Shown: piece after piece, positions 1 to 8,079 of the stretch
Layout: each line of letters begins with the position of its first letter
Position numbering within the stretch: the first letter of the stretch is position 1
Source: Actinomycetales bacterium
GTDB taxonomy: Bacteria; Actinomycetota; Actinomycetes; Actinomycetales; BWSM-131
DNA length: 20,588 bases
NCBI GenBank assembly: GCA_030149025.1
Contig: JASBSH010000286.1
Location: forward strand, 1 to 20,588
Direction: 5' to 3'
The notes under the pieces: model-generated
What the model was told of the DNA's origin: nothing
Database searches by the model: none
What the model saw: the letters and a program-made list of their open reading frames with translations, nothing else
Position numbers and translations under genes: made by a program

Positions 1-437
1 TGGTTCATGCCGAGGTTGAAGCCGTGCGGCTCCGCCACCTCGCGCAGGACGCGGATCGTGGTGCGGGTCATCTCGGCCAGCTCGACCACCTCGTCGACGT
101 CGAGGTCGATGTAGTCCGAGACGTGCCGGTTCGGGCACACCATCACGTGGCCGGGGTTGTACGGGTACAGGTTCATCAGCACGAAGCAGCGCTCGCCGCG
201 CGCGACGATGAGCCCGGTCTCGTCGTCGGCCTTCTGCACCTTGCAGAACGGACAGGCACCCTCGCCGTCGTCCTCCGGTTTGTCCTCGCCGGACAGGTAG
301 ACCATGCGGTGGGGCGTCCACAGCCGCTGGAAGCCGTCCCGGTCCCCGGGGTGGTCCGCTGGGCTGTCGACGGTGACGTCCCCGCCCAGATGCGTGCCGG
401 CGTCCACTGCGTTGTCGGAGGTGCGCTGGTCGGGCAT
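1..437 (-). CDS. HIT-family protein, probable Ap4A phosphorylase (3' end cut by window)
   Basis: The visible part is the first 145 residues of a HIT-superfamily protein resembling mycobacterial Rv2613c, a diadenosine tetraphosphate (Ap4A) phosphorylase. Seen: QRLWTPHRMVYL near residues 37-48, a CPFC pair at 62-65 of the kind that binds zinc in this branch, and NLYPYNPGHVMV at 89-100, the conserved strand and loop of the HIT fold. The catalytic HxHxH triad would lie beyond base 1, so activity cannot be judged here. The ATG at 437 is 7 bases below the thrS stop, so the two are surely co-transcribed. Ap4A is a side product of aminoacyl-tRNA synthetases, which fits the pairing with thrS. In mycobacteria the next gene is pgsA. 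The family call is firm; the exact substrate is inferred from homology. Confidence 0.9.
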   Translation of the reverse strand, partial: MPDQRTSDNAVDAGTHLGGDVTVDSPADHPGDRDGFQRLWTPHRMVYLSGEDKPEDDGEGACPFCKVQKADDETGLIVARGERCFVLMNLYPYNPGHVMVCPNRHVSDYIDLDVDEVVELAEMTRTTIRVLREVAEPHGFNLGMN

Positions 438-444
438 GTCCCGC

Positions 445-2454
445 TCAGACCTGGGCACGCGTGCGAACGGACTCCACGATGCGGGCGACCGCGTCGTCCA
501 CCGGAACACCGTTGTCCTGCCGGCCGTCGCGGAAGCGGAAGCTCACCGCGCCGGCCGCCGCGTCCTCTCCGCCGGCGATGAGCATGAACGGCACCTTCGC
601 CTTGGTGTGGGTGCGGATCTTCTTCTGCATCCGGTCGTCGGATCCGTCGACCTCCACGCGGATCCCCTGCGCGCGAAGCTTTTCCGCGACCTCGCCCAGG
701 TACGGTGCGTACTCCGCCGCAACGGGGATGCCGACGACCTGCACGGGAGCCAGCCAGGGCGGGAAGGCACCGGCGTAGTGCTCGACCAGCACGCCGAAGA
801 ACCGCTCGATCGACCCGAACAGCGCTCGGTGGATCATCACCGGCCGTTGCCGGGAACCGTCCGCGGCGGTGTACTCGAGGCCGAACAGCTCTGGCAGGTT
901 GAAGTCGAGCTGGATGGTCGACATCTGCCAGGTGCGGCCGATCGCGTCCCTCGCCTGCACCGAGATCTTCGGGCCGTAGAAGGCGGCGCCACCCGGGTCG
1001 GGGACGAGCTCCAGACCGGACTCCTTGCCGACCTCTGCCAGCACCTGCGTCGCGGACTCCCATACCTCGTCGGACCCGACGTACTTCTCCGGGTTCTTGG
1101 TGGACAGCTCGAGGAAGAAGTCCTCCAGGCCGTAGTCCTTGAGCAGATCGAGGACGAAGGTCAGCAGCGACCGCAGCTCGTCGCGCATCTGCTCCCGGGA
1201 CGCGAAGATGTGCGCGTCGTCCTGGGTGAACCCGCGGGCGCGCGTGAGGCCGTGCACCACGCCCGACTTCTCGTACCGGTAGACCGTGCCGAACTCGAAC
1301 AGCCGCAACGGAAGATCCCGGTACGACCGGCCGCGGGACCGGTAGATCAGGATGTGCATCGGGCAGTTCATCGGCTTGAGGTAGTAGTCCTGCCCCGGCT
1401 TGACGACGTTGCCCTCGTCATCGACCTGCGCGTCGAGGTGCACGGGGGGGTACATCCCGTCGGCGTACCAGTCCAGATGGCCGGAGACCTCGAACAGCTG
1501 CCCCTTGGTGATGTGCGGGGTGTAGACGAACTCGTACCCAGCCTCCTCGTGCCGGCGCCTGGAGTAGTCCTCCATCTCCTTGCGCACGACGCCGCCCTTG
1601 GGGTGGAAGACGGGCAGCCCCGAACCGATCTCGTCGGGGAACGAGAACAGGTCGAGCTCCGCACCGAGCCGCCGGTGGTCGCGCCGCTCCGCCTCGGCGA
1701 TCCGCTCCTGGTAGGCCTTCAGCTGCTCCTTCGTCGGCCAGGCCGTGCCGTAGACACGCTGCAGCTGCGGGTTCTTCTCACTGCCCCGCCAGTACGCCGC
1801 GGCGGTCCGGGTGAGCGAGAACCCGTTGCCGATCAGCTTGGTCGAGGGCAGGTGCGGGCCACGGCAGAGGTCCTTCCACGCCAGGGACCCGTCGCGGTGC
1901 AGGTTGTCGTAGATCGTCAGCTCTCCCCCGCCGACCTCGACGTTCGCTCCCTCGGCCGCGCTGGCCGCGTCCCCCGAGCCCTTCAGCCCGATCAGCTCGA
2001 GCTTGTACGGCTCGTCGGCGAGCTCGGAGCGCGCCTCGTCGTCGCTCACCACCCGCCGGGAGAAGGTCTGCCCCTCCTTGACGATCCGCTGCATCACCTT
2101 CTCGATGCGCTTGGTGTCCTCAGGGGTGAAGGGCGCCTCGACGTCGAAGTCGTAGTAGAAGCCGTCGGTCACGGGCGGACCGATCCCGAGCCTGGCCCCG
2201 GGGAAGGTCTCTTGCACCGCCTGGGCGAGAACGTGCGCGGTCGAGTGGCGCAGCACCGCCAGCCCGTCAGGCTCGTCGATGCGCACGGGTTCCACCTTGT
2301 CGCCGTCGGCCAGCACGTGGGCCAGGTCCCGCAGCTCGCCGTTCACACGAGCCACCACGACGTCCCGCTGCCCGTCGAAGATCGCTCCGGCGGTAGTGCC
2401 GTGCTCGACCGATCGCTCGTCGCCGGCGACGGACACAATGAGCTGGCTCGCCAC
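445..2454 (-). CDS. thrS: Threonyl-tRNA synthetase
   Basis: Cytoplasmic class II synthetase that charges tRNA-Thr. I use the GTG at 2454 (669 aa) because an AAGGAG ribosome site lies at 2460-2465, 5 bases upstream, and the protein then opens directly with the TGS domain (ASQLIVSV...). Upstream in-frame ATG/GTG codons would add an arginine-rich tail of up to 38 residues running into the MOSC gene end. Domains in order: TGS (about 1-62), second editing domain with HSTAH at 70-74, catalytic core with the zinc Cys at 364 in MNCPMH, motif 2 around RLFEFGTVYRYE, motif 3 near VMIHRALFGSIERF, then the anticodon-binding domain. Length is normal. No T-box leader is visible. TAGCAT at 2516-2521 could be a -10 box, without a good -35. 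Confidence 0.97.
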   Translation of the reverse strand: MASQLIVSVAGDERSVEHGTTAGAIFDGQRDVVVARVNGELRDLAHVLADGDKVEPVRIDEPDGLAVLRHSTAHVLAQAVQETFPGARLGIGPPVTDGFYYDFDVEAPFTPEDTKRIEKVMQRIVKEGQTFSRRVVSDDEARSELADEPYKLELIGLKGSGDAASAAEGANVEVGGGELTIYDNLHRDGSLAWKDLCRGPHLPSTKLIGNGFSLTRTAAAYWRGSEKNPQLQRVYGTAWPTKEQLKAYQERIAEAERRDHRRLGAELDLFSFPDEIGSGLPVFHPKGGVVRKEMEDYSRRRHEEAGYEFVYTPHITKGQLFEVSGHLDWYADGMYPPVHLDAQVDDEGNVVKPGQDYYLKPMNCPMHILIYRSRGRSYRDLPLRLFEFGTVYRYEKSGVVHGLTRARGFTQDDAHIFASREQMRDELRSLLTFVLDLLKDYGLEDFFLELSTKNPEKYVGSDEVWESATQVLAEVGKESGLELVPDPGGAAFYGPKISVQARDAIGRTWQMSTIQLDFNLPELFGLEYTAADGSRQRPVMIHRALFGSIERFFGVLVEHYAGAFPPWLAPVQVVGIPVAAEYAPYLGEVAEKLRAQGIRVEVDGSDDRMQKKIRTHTKAKVPFMLIAGGEDAAAGAVSFRFRDGRQDNGVPVDDAVARIVESVRTRAQV

Positions 2455-2539
2455 AGGGGCTCCTTCGGTTCGTCCAGGTCCGCGACCCGGCGGTCTTCGC
2501 TGTTCTGGCCGTTCGATGCTATCGGCCCGCCATCGAGGG

Positions 2540-3088
2540 TCAGTCGAGCAGTTCGACGGCGTCCCCACGTGTGATCGTGCCTGGACGCACCACCTCGGCG
2601 TACACCCCCAGGCAGCTGGACGGCGTCCTGGTCACCTCGAGCTCCACGTCGCCGACACGCAGGCGCCGGCCGACCCAAGCGCGCTCAGCCCCGGCGTCCG
2701 GCAGCTCCAGCACCAGGTTGGCGCGAGGCTCTGGGTCGCACCCGGTCGGGGCGTCGGGCGCGCTGTGCGCGCCGGCGCTGACCAGGTGGACGGCGGCAAC
2801 CTGCTGGTTCTTGCCCGGCGCGTCCACGACGTGCACGCCTTCGCAGACGACGTCCCGCAGGTCCACGGGCAGCTGCAGGGCGCCGTCCACGGCGCGGGCC
2901 CTGACGTCGCGGATGCGAGGTTCCTGCTTCGCCGTGACCGAGGTGCCGTCGGCAGCCTGGAGCGCCCAACGCCGGTCGTCCTGGAGCCCGGAAGTGGTGA
3001 CGGTGACCTTCTCGAGCTCCTCACCGTCGGCGGACTTCAGGGGGTACCGCTGAAGACGCTGCACCGTGCCGACCGGGATCCCGCTCAT
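2540..3088 (-). CDS. MOSC domain-containing protein
   Basis: Protein of 182 aa with an N-terminal MOSC beta-barrel start (VGTVQRLQRYPLKS) followed by the MOSC domain. The conserved cysteine is at about residue 159 (TPSSCLGVYAEV), followed by a GTITRGD turn. MOSC proteins carry or use molybdenum cofactor or sulfur (YcbX, YiiM, mARC and MoCo sulfurase C-terminal families) and often reduce N-hydroxylated compounds. No partner reductase gene is nearby, so the reaction is not assignable. The ATG at 3088 is preferred over the GTG at 3127 because the family pattern begins right after it; neither has a strong ribosome site. It lies 85 bases upstream of thrS on the same strand and may be transcribed with it. 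Confidence 0.85.
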   Translation of the reverse strand: MSGIPVGTVQRLQRYPLKSADGEELEKVTVTTSGLQDDRRWALQAADGTSVTAKQEPRIRDVRARAVDGALQLPVDLRDVVCEGVHVVDAPGKNQQVAAVHLVSAGAHSAPDAPTGCDPEPRANLVLELPDAGAERAWVGRRLRVGDVELEVTRTPSSCLGVYAEVVRPGTITRGDAVELLD

Positions 3089-3158
3089 GACCCGAAGGCT
3101 ACGCGGCAGGCCCCTGGTGCTCGCCACGGCGTTTCAGGCCGGCACCCACCTGCTCAGC

Positions 3159-3209
3159 GTCAGTGCATGCCGAGTGTCAGTGAATGCTGAGTGTCAGGGC
3201 ATGCTCAGC
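3159..3209. repeat. Three imperfect 17-bp tandem repeats
   Basis: Units at 3159-3175 (GTCAGTGCATGCCGAGT), 3176-3192 (GTCAGTGAATGCTGAGT) and 3193-3209 (GTCAGGGCATGCTCAGC) sit head to tail. The last unit contains the stop codon (3205-3207) of the minus-strand membrane protein gene. Units 1 and 3 contain the palindrome GCATGC (unit 2 has GAATGC), so the array could also fold as a hairpin or cruciform. It lies between the membrane protein gene and the downstream MOSC gene. Confidence 0.75.
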
Positions 3210-3756
3210 GGAGGCCGAAGCGGGCGAACATCCCCTTCTTCACCTCGGTCTCGCGCTGCTGCTCCCCGGCGAAGGAGCTGATGCCGACGACCGCTCCGGT
3301 GAGCGCGGGGACGACCCACTGCAGTGCCCGGAGCTGCCGCTGCGCGTGAGCGACGGGCTCCGGCGTGACCGGGCTCGGTTCGGTGCCGGACTCGACCGGG
3401 GGCGAGGTCTGACGCGAGACCCGCCTCCCGAGCAGCCTGCTGTAGGCGGTGACGCCGAGCGCCGCGACTGTGAGCGCCGTCTTGGCGATGGACATGCCCA
3501 GCACACCCTTCTGCCCGACGAGGCGACCCGTGTTCGCCGCCAGCAGGCCGGCGGCTCCGCCGAGGTGGACTCCGATGGCGGCGGCATTCACCGGCGTCCA
3601 CCGGTCCCAGCCCGTGGTCGCGACCAGGCCGCTGCTGCTCTCGTCGCCCGCCGCCCCCGCCGCGGCGTTGAGCGCGACAGCGTTGGCGAGGGTTCCGCCG
3701 AACCAGGCGGCCAGTCCGACATCGTGGGCGACGCGGTAGTAGGTGTTGCGCGCCAT
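3205..3756 (-). CDS. Integral membrane protein of unknown function
   Basis: A 183-aa protein that I do not recognise. The ATG at 3756 has a TTGGAG ribosome site 6 bases upstream. It opens with MARNTYYRVAHDVGLAAWFGG. I see about four hydrophobic stretches: residues around 14-35, 55-75 (VNAAAIGVHLGGAAGLLAAN), 83-105 (SIAKTALTVAALGVTAYSRLL) and a C-terminal one near 140-165 (WVVPALTGAVVGISSFAG). A Ser/Pro/Glu-rich loop lies before the last. The tail (QQRETEVKKGMFARFGLR) is charged and probably cytoplasmic. It lies 64 bases downstream of the interrupted beta-propeller lipoprotein gene on the same strand, so the two may share a transcript. No catalytic motif is visible. Coding is supported by the ribosome site and a coherent membrane pattern. 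Confidence 0.75.
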   Translation of the reverse strand: MARNTYYRVAHDVGLAAWFGGTLANAVALNAAAGAAGDESSSGLVATTGWDRWTPVNAAAIGVHLGGAAGLLAANTGRLVGQKGVLGMSIAKTALTVAALGVTAYSRLLGRRVSRQTSPPVESGTEPSPVTPEPVAHAQRQLRALQWVVPALTGAVVGISSFAGEQQRETEVKKGMFARFGLR

Positions 3757-3820
3757 GGCATCTCCAACTGCTGGGGGACGTGTCCAGGGGGCGTACCCCA
3801 GGACGGCGACGGTAAACGGC

Positions 3821-5098
3821 TCATCGCAGGTTTCCGGTGTGGCCGAGCGAGAACCGCCCCGGCTGGGGCCACACGGACAGACCGTGCGGGCCGGCGTCCA
3901 CGCCGATCCGGCGCAGGAGCGCACCGGTGCGCGTGTCGATGACGTACACCTCCTTGTCGTAGCGCCCCGACAGCCAGAGCTGGGAGCCGTCGGCGCTGAC
4001 TCCTCCCATGTCCGGCGACCCGCCCGGTAGCCGCCAGGTCGCCTCGGCGGCCAGCGTGCCGGCGTCCAGCACCGAGATGGTGCCGGCGTCCCGGTTGCTG
4101 ACGAAGATGCGCGTGGCGTCACGGGAGGGGTACAGCCCGTGTGCGCCCAGACCGGTCGGCACGAAGCGCGCCACATCGCGAGCCTGCGCGTCGATGACCC
4201 AGACGCCGTTCCGCAGCATGTCGGCGACCAGGAAGAACCTGCCGTCCGCGGTGAGCCGGACGTCCTGGGGCATCGCCGAGGCCCCGGGCCGGAGTCCCTG
4301 TTTCGGGCTGCCCTTCATGGCCATCGCTTCCTCGGGCGACGTGGCACCAGGGGTGCGGACTGCGTTGAGATCTATGATTTTTCGGATCTTCGTCGCATTG
4401 GCGTCCACCACCAGGAGCAGCCCGCTGAACTCGCAGCTGGCGACGAAGAAGGACAGGTCCGCGGAGAAGTCCGCGTGGTTCACCCCGTAGCACGGCACGG
4501 GCAGCGACCGCTGCAGCGTCATCGTGCGGGCGTCACGAACGTCGATGCGGCGCAAGCGTTCCGCCATCACGAAGGCGCGTGAGCCGTCCGGTGTGAAGTA
4601 GAGGTTGTAGGGGTCCTAGACCGGGACCGGCTTGCCCGCCTTGCCGGTGCGGGGGTCGATCGGGAGCATCTGGTTGCCGTCGTCCTGGTTGACCCACAAC
4701 GTCTTCAGGTCCGGGCTCGGCACGACGTGCTGTGGTTCTCGGCCGGTCCGGTAGCGGGCGACGACCGTGAACGTCTTCGGATCGATCAGCTGCACAGTGT
4801 CGCTGAGCGTGTTCGGCACGTAGACCATCGGCCGCGCGGCCTTCACTCCGGGGGCGAGCGCGCCCGCGGGCCCGTTCGCGTACACGTTCGTCGTCGGACC
4901 GGTCGAACCAGGCGAGCCGGACGCCGACACGCCCGGCGCCGAGGTCGGCTGCGGTGTGCCTGTGGTCGCGATCGACGACGTCTCGGGCGTGGTGGGCCCT
5001 GGTGCCTCAGCACCTGTCGTGCCGGCGCCCGGGGTGGTGCAGGCGCCGACCAGCAGGGAGAGCGACAGCGCCGCTGCCGCTGTCCTGACGCGCCTCAT
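3821..5098 (-). pseudogene. YVTN/YncE-type beta-propeller lipoprotein interrupted by an in-frame amber codon
   Basis: Reading from the ATG at 5098, residues 1-20 are a lipoprotein signal (MRRVRTAAAALSLSLLVGAC, lipobox LVGAC). A Ser/Thr/Pro/Gly-rich linker follows to about residue 70, then YVTN-type propeller blades (MVYVPNTLSDTVQLIDPKTF...). At codon 161 (bases 4616-4618) a TAG interrupts ...GKAGKPVPV. The same frame continues without a break to the TGA at 3821 with DPYNLYFTPDGSRAFV and further blades (SADLSFFVASCEFSGLLLVV, RIFVSNRDAGTISVLDAG, SQLWLSGRYDKEVYVID). Without the TAG the product would be about 424 aa, normal for a seven-blade propeller. The stop falls within a blade, which points to a nonsense mutation or sequence error rather than two genes. 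The GTG at 4570 could restart the second part, but that piece would lack a signal peptide. Such proteins often sit on the outer face of the membrane; the ligand is unknown. Confidence 0.8.
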
Positions 5099-5164
5099 CT
5101 CAGTGCGGGGACCTCCACCCGATCAGGCTAGGTCAGGAGCAGCGCGCCCGACATCTACGTGACA

Positions 5165-5195
5165 AGGGTCCCGTCCGGCGAATCCGGCGAACCCT
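5165..5195 (-). terminator. Possible terminator hairpin after sdaA
   Basis: AGGGT (5165-5169) can pair with ACCCT (5191-5195), enclosing an inner CCGG-CGAAT-CCGG stem (5175-5187). The centre is a 9-bp tandem repeat, TCCGGCGAA at 5174-5182 and 5183-5191. The hairpin touches the sdaA stop codon at its edge and has no long T tract, so it is a weak candidate for the end of the gcv operon transcript. Confidence 0.35.
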
Positions 5196-6568
5196 CAGCA
5201 CTCGATGACGTTGACGGCCAGACCGCCCCGTGCGGTCTCCTTGTACTTGACCTTCATGTCGGCACCGGTTTCGCGCATCGTCTTGATGACCTTGTCGAGC
5301 GAGACGATGTGCGACCCGTCGCCGCGCAGGGCCGTGCGGGCCGCGGTGATGGCCTTCACGGCAGCAACGGCATTGCGCTCGATGCACGGGATCTGGACCA
5401 GTCCGCCGACGGGGTCGCAGGTGAGCCCGAGGTTGTGCTCCATGGCGATTTCGGCTGCGTTCTCGACCTGACGCGGCGTGCCCCCGAGCACGGCCGCGAA
5501 GGCTCCGGCCGCCATGGAGCAGGCGGAGCCGACCTCCCCCTGACAGCCGACCTCCGCGCCCGAGATGGAGGCGGTCTCCTTGTAGATCACGCCGATCGCC
5601 CCGGCGGTGAGCAGGAAGCGGCACACCCCGTCGTCGTCCGCGCCGGGCACGAACCGGGTGAAGTAGTGCAGCACCGCGGGGATGATGCCGGCGGCGCCGT
5701 TGGTCGGCGCCGTGACGACGCGACCACCGGCCGCGTTCTCCTCGTTGACCGCGAGGGCGTAGAGCGTGATCCAGTCCATGCCCCGCAAGGGGTCCGCGCT
5801 GTCGGTCTCGAGCGCCAGCTTGCGCGAGAGCTCCGGCGCCCGCCGCCGTACGCGCAGTCCACCGGGTAGCGTCCCCTCGGTCACCATGCCGTTGGCGACG
5901 CATTCCTTCATGACGCCCCAGATGTGCAGCAGCCCGGCCCGGACCTCGGCCTCGCTGCGCCACGCAAGCTCGTTCTCGAGCATGATGCGCGAGATCGACT
6001 TGCCCGTGGCGTCGCAGTGGGCGAGCAGCTCCTCGCCCGTGCGAAACGGGTGCGCCACGGCCGTCGTGTCCGCCACGATGCTCGTGTCACCGGCAGCGTC
6101 CTCGCCCACCACGAACCCACCACCAACCGAGTAGAACGTGCGCTCGGAGAGCATCCGCAGGTCCTCGTCGAAGGCGATGAAGGTCATGCCGTTCGGGTGC
6201 AGTGGCAGGGACCTGCGCCGGTGCAGGACCAGGTCGCTGTCGGCGTCGAAGTCGATCTCGTGCTCGCCCAGCAGCGACAGTCGTCCGCTCTGGCGGATCT
6301 GGACCAGCAGACCCTCGACCGCGTGCGGGTCGCAGAGCTCCGGCCTTTCACCGGAAAGGCCGAGCAGGACGGCCTTGTCCGAGCCGTGCCCGTGCCCGGT
6401 GGCCCCGAGGGATCCGAACAGCTGGACCAGCACCTTGGTCGTGTCCCGGAGCTGACCCGCGTCGCGCAGGCCTTCGGCGAAGAGGACTGCCGCCCGCATG
6501 GGGCCCACCGTGTGGGAGCTCGACGGGCCGATGCCGACGGAGAAGAGGTCGAAGACGCTCAGCGCCAT
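5195..6568 (-). CDS. sdaA: L-serine dehydratase (ammonia-lyase), [4Fe-4S] type
   Basis: Deaminates L-serine to pyruvate and ammonia in the cytosol. The 457 aa contain both domains in one chain: the N-terminal beta domain (SVFDLFSVGIGPSSSHTVGP, with the SSSHT motif) and the alpha domain carrying the iron-sulfur cluster. Candidate cluster cysteines are C342 and C350 (GCQGEVGSACSM) and C384 (TCDPVGG). The chain ends in ...VNVIEC. In single-chain enzymes of this type, such as the Legionella one, the C-terminal cysteine acts as a tail that occupies the active site. The ATG at 6568 starts the family pattern at once. It is the last gene of the gcvP-T-H-glyA operon, taking serine made by GlyA to pyruvate. 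A lipA relic separates it from glyA. Confidence 0.96.
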   Translation of the reverse strand: MALSVFDLFSVGIGPSSSHTVGPMRAAVLFAEGLRDAGQLRDTTKVLVQLFGSLGATGHGHGSDKAVLLGLSGERPELCDPHAVEGLLVQIRQSGRLSLLGEHEIDFDADSDLVLHRRRSLPLHPNGMTFIAFDEDLRMLSERTFYSVGGGFVVGEDAAGDTSIVADTTAVAHPFRTGEELLAHCDATGKSISRIMLENELAWRSEAEVRAGLLHIWGVMKECVANGMVTEGTLPGGLRVRRRAPELSRKLALETDSADPLRGMDWITLYALAVNEENAAGGRVVTAPTNGAAGIIPAVLHYFTRFVPGADDDGVCRFLLTAGAIGVIYKETASISGAEVGCQGEVGSACSMAAGAFAAVLGGTPRQVENAAEIAMEHNLGLTCDPVGGLVQIPCIERNAVAAVKAITAARTALRGDGSHIVSLDKVIKTMRETGADMKVKYKETARGGLAVNVIEC

Positions 6569-6571
6569 CCC

Positions 6572-6781
6572 TCAGCCCCCCGTTCCCGGCACTGGTGGCC
6601 GGTACCATGCTGCGCCCAGCGCCCCCCGCCCGCACGACCTCGGCGTAGAGCCGTCCGGCGCGGGAGGACGAGCGCACCAGCGGACCGCTGATGACATGCC
6701 GCAGCCGAGGTGTTCGGCCCCGAGCCAGCCGCCCTCCTCGACGCGCAGCAGCCGACGTCCCTCTGGGGCGATCGCGGTCAC
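6572..6781 (-). pseudogene. lipA: Relic of lipoyl synthase gene (internal deletion plus frameshift)
   Basis: An apparent 69-codon ORF starts at a GTG overlapping the glyA stop (GTGA, 6778-6781). Its first 15 residues, MTAIAPEGRRLLRVE, match the N-terminus of actinobacterial lipoyl synthase. The next stretch (WLGAEHLGCG, ending at base 6698) resembles the last helix of LipA. After a one-base shift the other frame reads HVISGPLVRSSSRAGRLYAE (from base 6698), the LipA C-terminus. About 250 codons in between are gone, including both cysteine motifs for the radical-SAM and auxiliary iron-sulfur clusters, so no lipoyl synthase can be made. Context supports the call: LipA makes the lipoyl group needed by GcvH, and the relic sits directly between glyA and sdaA. 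A working lipA is expected elsewhere in the genome. The relic may now serve only as a spacer or coupling leader. Confidence 0.8.
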
Positions 6782-8070
6782 GACGAGAGCTCCGCGACCG
6801 CGGGGTAGAGCGGGTGCTTGGCGGCCAGCGACGCGACCCGCGACCGCAGGCCTGCGGCAGCGTCGTCGGACAGCTCGGGCTGGAGGGCCGCGACGATGAT
6901 GTCGGCGACCTCCTCGAACTCCCGCGGCCCGAAGCCACGAGTGGCCAGGGCAGGCGTGCCGATGCGCAGGCCGGACGTCACCATCGGCGGACGCGGGTCG
7001 TTGGGCACCGCGTTGCGGTTGACGGTGATGCCGATCCGGTGAAGCCGGTCCTCGGCCTGCTTGCCGTCGAGCTCGGAGCCCACCAGGTCGACGAGCACCA
7101 GGTGCACGTCCGTACCACCGCTGAGCACCTTGATCCCGGCCTGCACGGCGTCCTCGCGGATGAGCCGGTCCGCCAGGATTCGCGCGCCCTCGAGGGTCCG
7201 CCGCTGCCGGTCCTTGAACTCGTCCCCGGACGCTACGAGGAACGTCACCGCCTTGGCCGCGATGACGTGCTCGAGCGGACCGCCCTGCAGGCCCGGGAAC
7301 ACCGCCGAGTTGATCTTCTTGGCGATGGCCTCGTCGTTCGTGAGGATGATCCCGCCGCGCGGACCGCCGAGGGTCTTGTGCGTGGTCGACGTGGTGACGT
7401 GGGCGTGGGGCACCGGGTTGGGGTGCAGGCCCGCGGCCACGAGCCCGGCGAAGTGGGCCATGTCGACGAACAGGTAGGCCCCTACCTCGTCGGCGATCTC
7501 GCGGAACCGGGCGAAGTCGAGCGTGCGCGGGTAGGCCGACCAGCCGGCGATGATCATGCGTGGCCGGTGCTCCTGCGCCAGTCGCGCGACTTCCTCCATG
7601 TCGACGAGGCCGTCCTCCCCGACGTGGTACGGCACGACGTTGAACGTCTTCCCGCTGTAGTTGAGCCGCATGCCGTGGGTGAGGTGGCCGCCGTGGGCGA
7701 GGTCGAGCCCGAGGATCGTGTCACCGTGGTGCAGGAGCGCGAAGAAGACGGCCGTGTTGGCCTGGGCGCCGGAGTGCGGCTGGACGTTGGCGAAGGCTGC
7801 CCCGTAGAGCACCTTCAGTCGGTCGATCGCGAGCTGCTCGATGACGTCGACGTGCTCACAACCGCCGTAGTAGCGCCGGCCCGGGTAGCCCTCGGCGTAC
7901 TTGTTGGTGGCGACCGACCCCTGGGCCTGCATCACCGCCAGTGGCGCGAAGTTCTCCGACGCGATCATCTCGAGGGTCGACTCCTGCCGACGGAGCTCGG
8001 CGTCGAGAGCTGCCGCGACCTCGGGGTCGACCTGGGCGAGGGGCTGGTTGAGCAGGTTCTGGTCCGTCAC
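6778..8070 (-). CDS. glyA: Serine hydroxymethyltransferase
   Basis: PLP enzyme that interconverts serine and glycine with tetrahydrofolate/5,10-methylene-THF. The 430 aa are full length for bacterial SHMT. Seen: the N-terminal signature IASENFAPLAVMQAQGS, YYGGCEHVDVIE, and the PLP lysine at about K232 in TTTHKTLGGPRGG. The start is GTG at 8070, preceded by a G-rich stretch, only 9 bases below the gcvH stop. Placed after gcvPTH, it can combine methylene-THF from glycine cleavage with a second glycine to make serine, which SdaA then deaminates. Expression is probably set by the glycine riboswitch upstream of gcvP. Confidence 0.97.
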   Translation of the reverse strand: MTDQNLLNQPLAQVDPEVAAALDAELRRQESTLEMIASENFAPLAVMQAQGSVATNKYAEGYPGRRYYGGCEHVDVIEQLAIDRLKVLYGAAFANVQPHSGAQANTAVFFALLHHGDTILGLDLAHGGHLTHGMRLNYSGKTFNVVPYHVGEDGLVDMEEVARLAQEHRPRMIIAGWSAYPRTLDFARFREIADEVGAYLFVDMAHFAGLVAAGLHPNPVPHAHVTTSTTHKTLGGPRGGIILTNDEAIAKKINSAVFPGLQGGPLEHVIAAKAVTFLVASGDEFKDRQRRTLEGARILADRLIREDAVQAGIKVLSGGTDVHLVLVDLVGSELDGKQAEDRLHRIGITVNRNAVPNDPRPPMVTSGLRIGTPALATRGFGPREFEEVADIIVAALQPELSDDAAAGLRSRVASLAAKHPLYPAVAELSS

Positions 8071-8079
8071 GACTCCCCC

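Noticed and set aside
2455..2568. N-terminal extension of ThrRS to 2568, or a T-box leader
   Set aside because: The extension is arginine-rich and overlaps the MOSC gene end, while GTG 2454 has a good ribosome site. No T-box sequence was found.
304..2574. Long plus-strand ORF of 756 codons
   Set aside because: It is antisense to thrS, whose family match is unambiguous; the translation is low-complexity and typical of a high-GC shadow frame.
4616..4618. Pyrrolysine or other recoding at the amber codon
   Set aside because: No recoding signal or biosynthetic gene is visible, and a propeller blade gives no reason for a special residue; a nonsense mutation is simpler.
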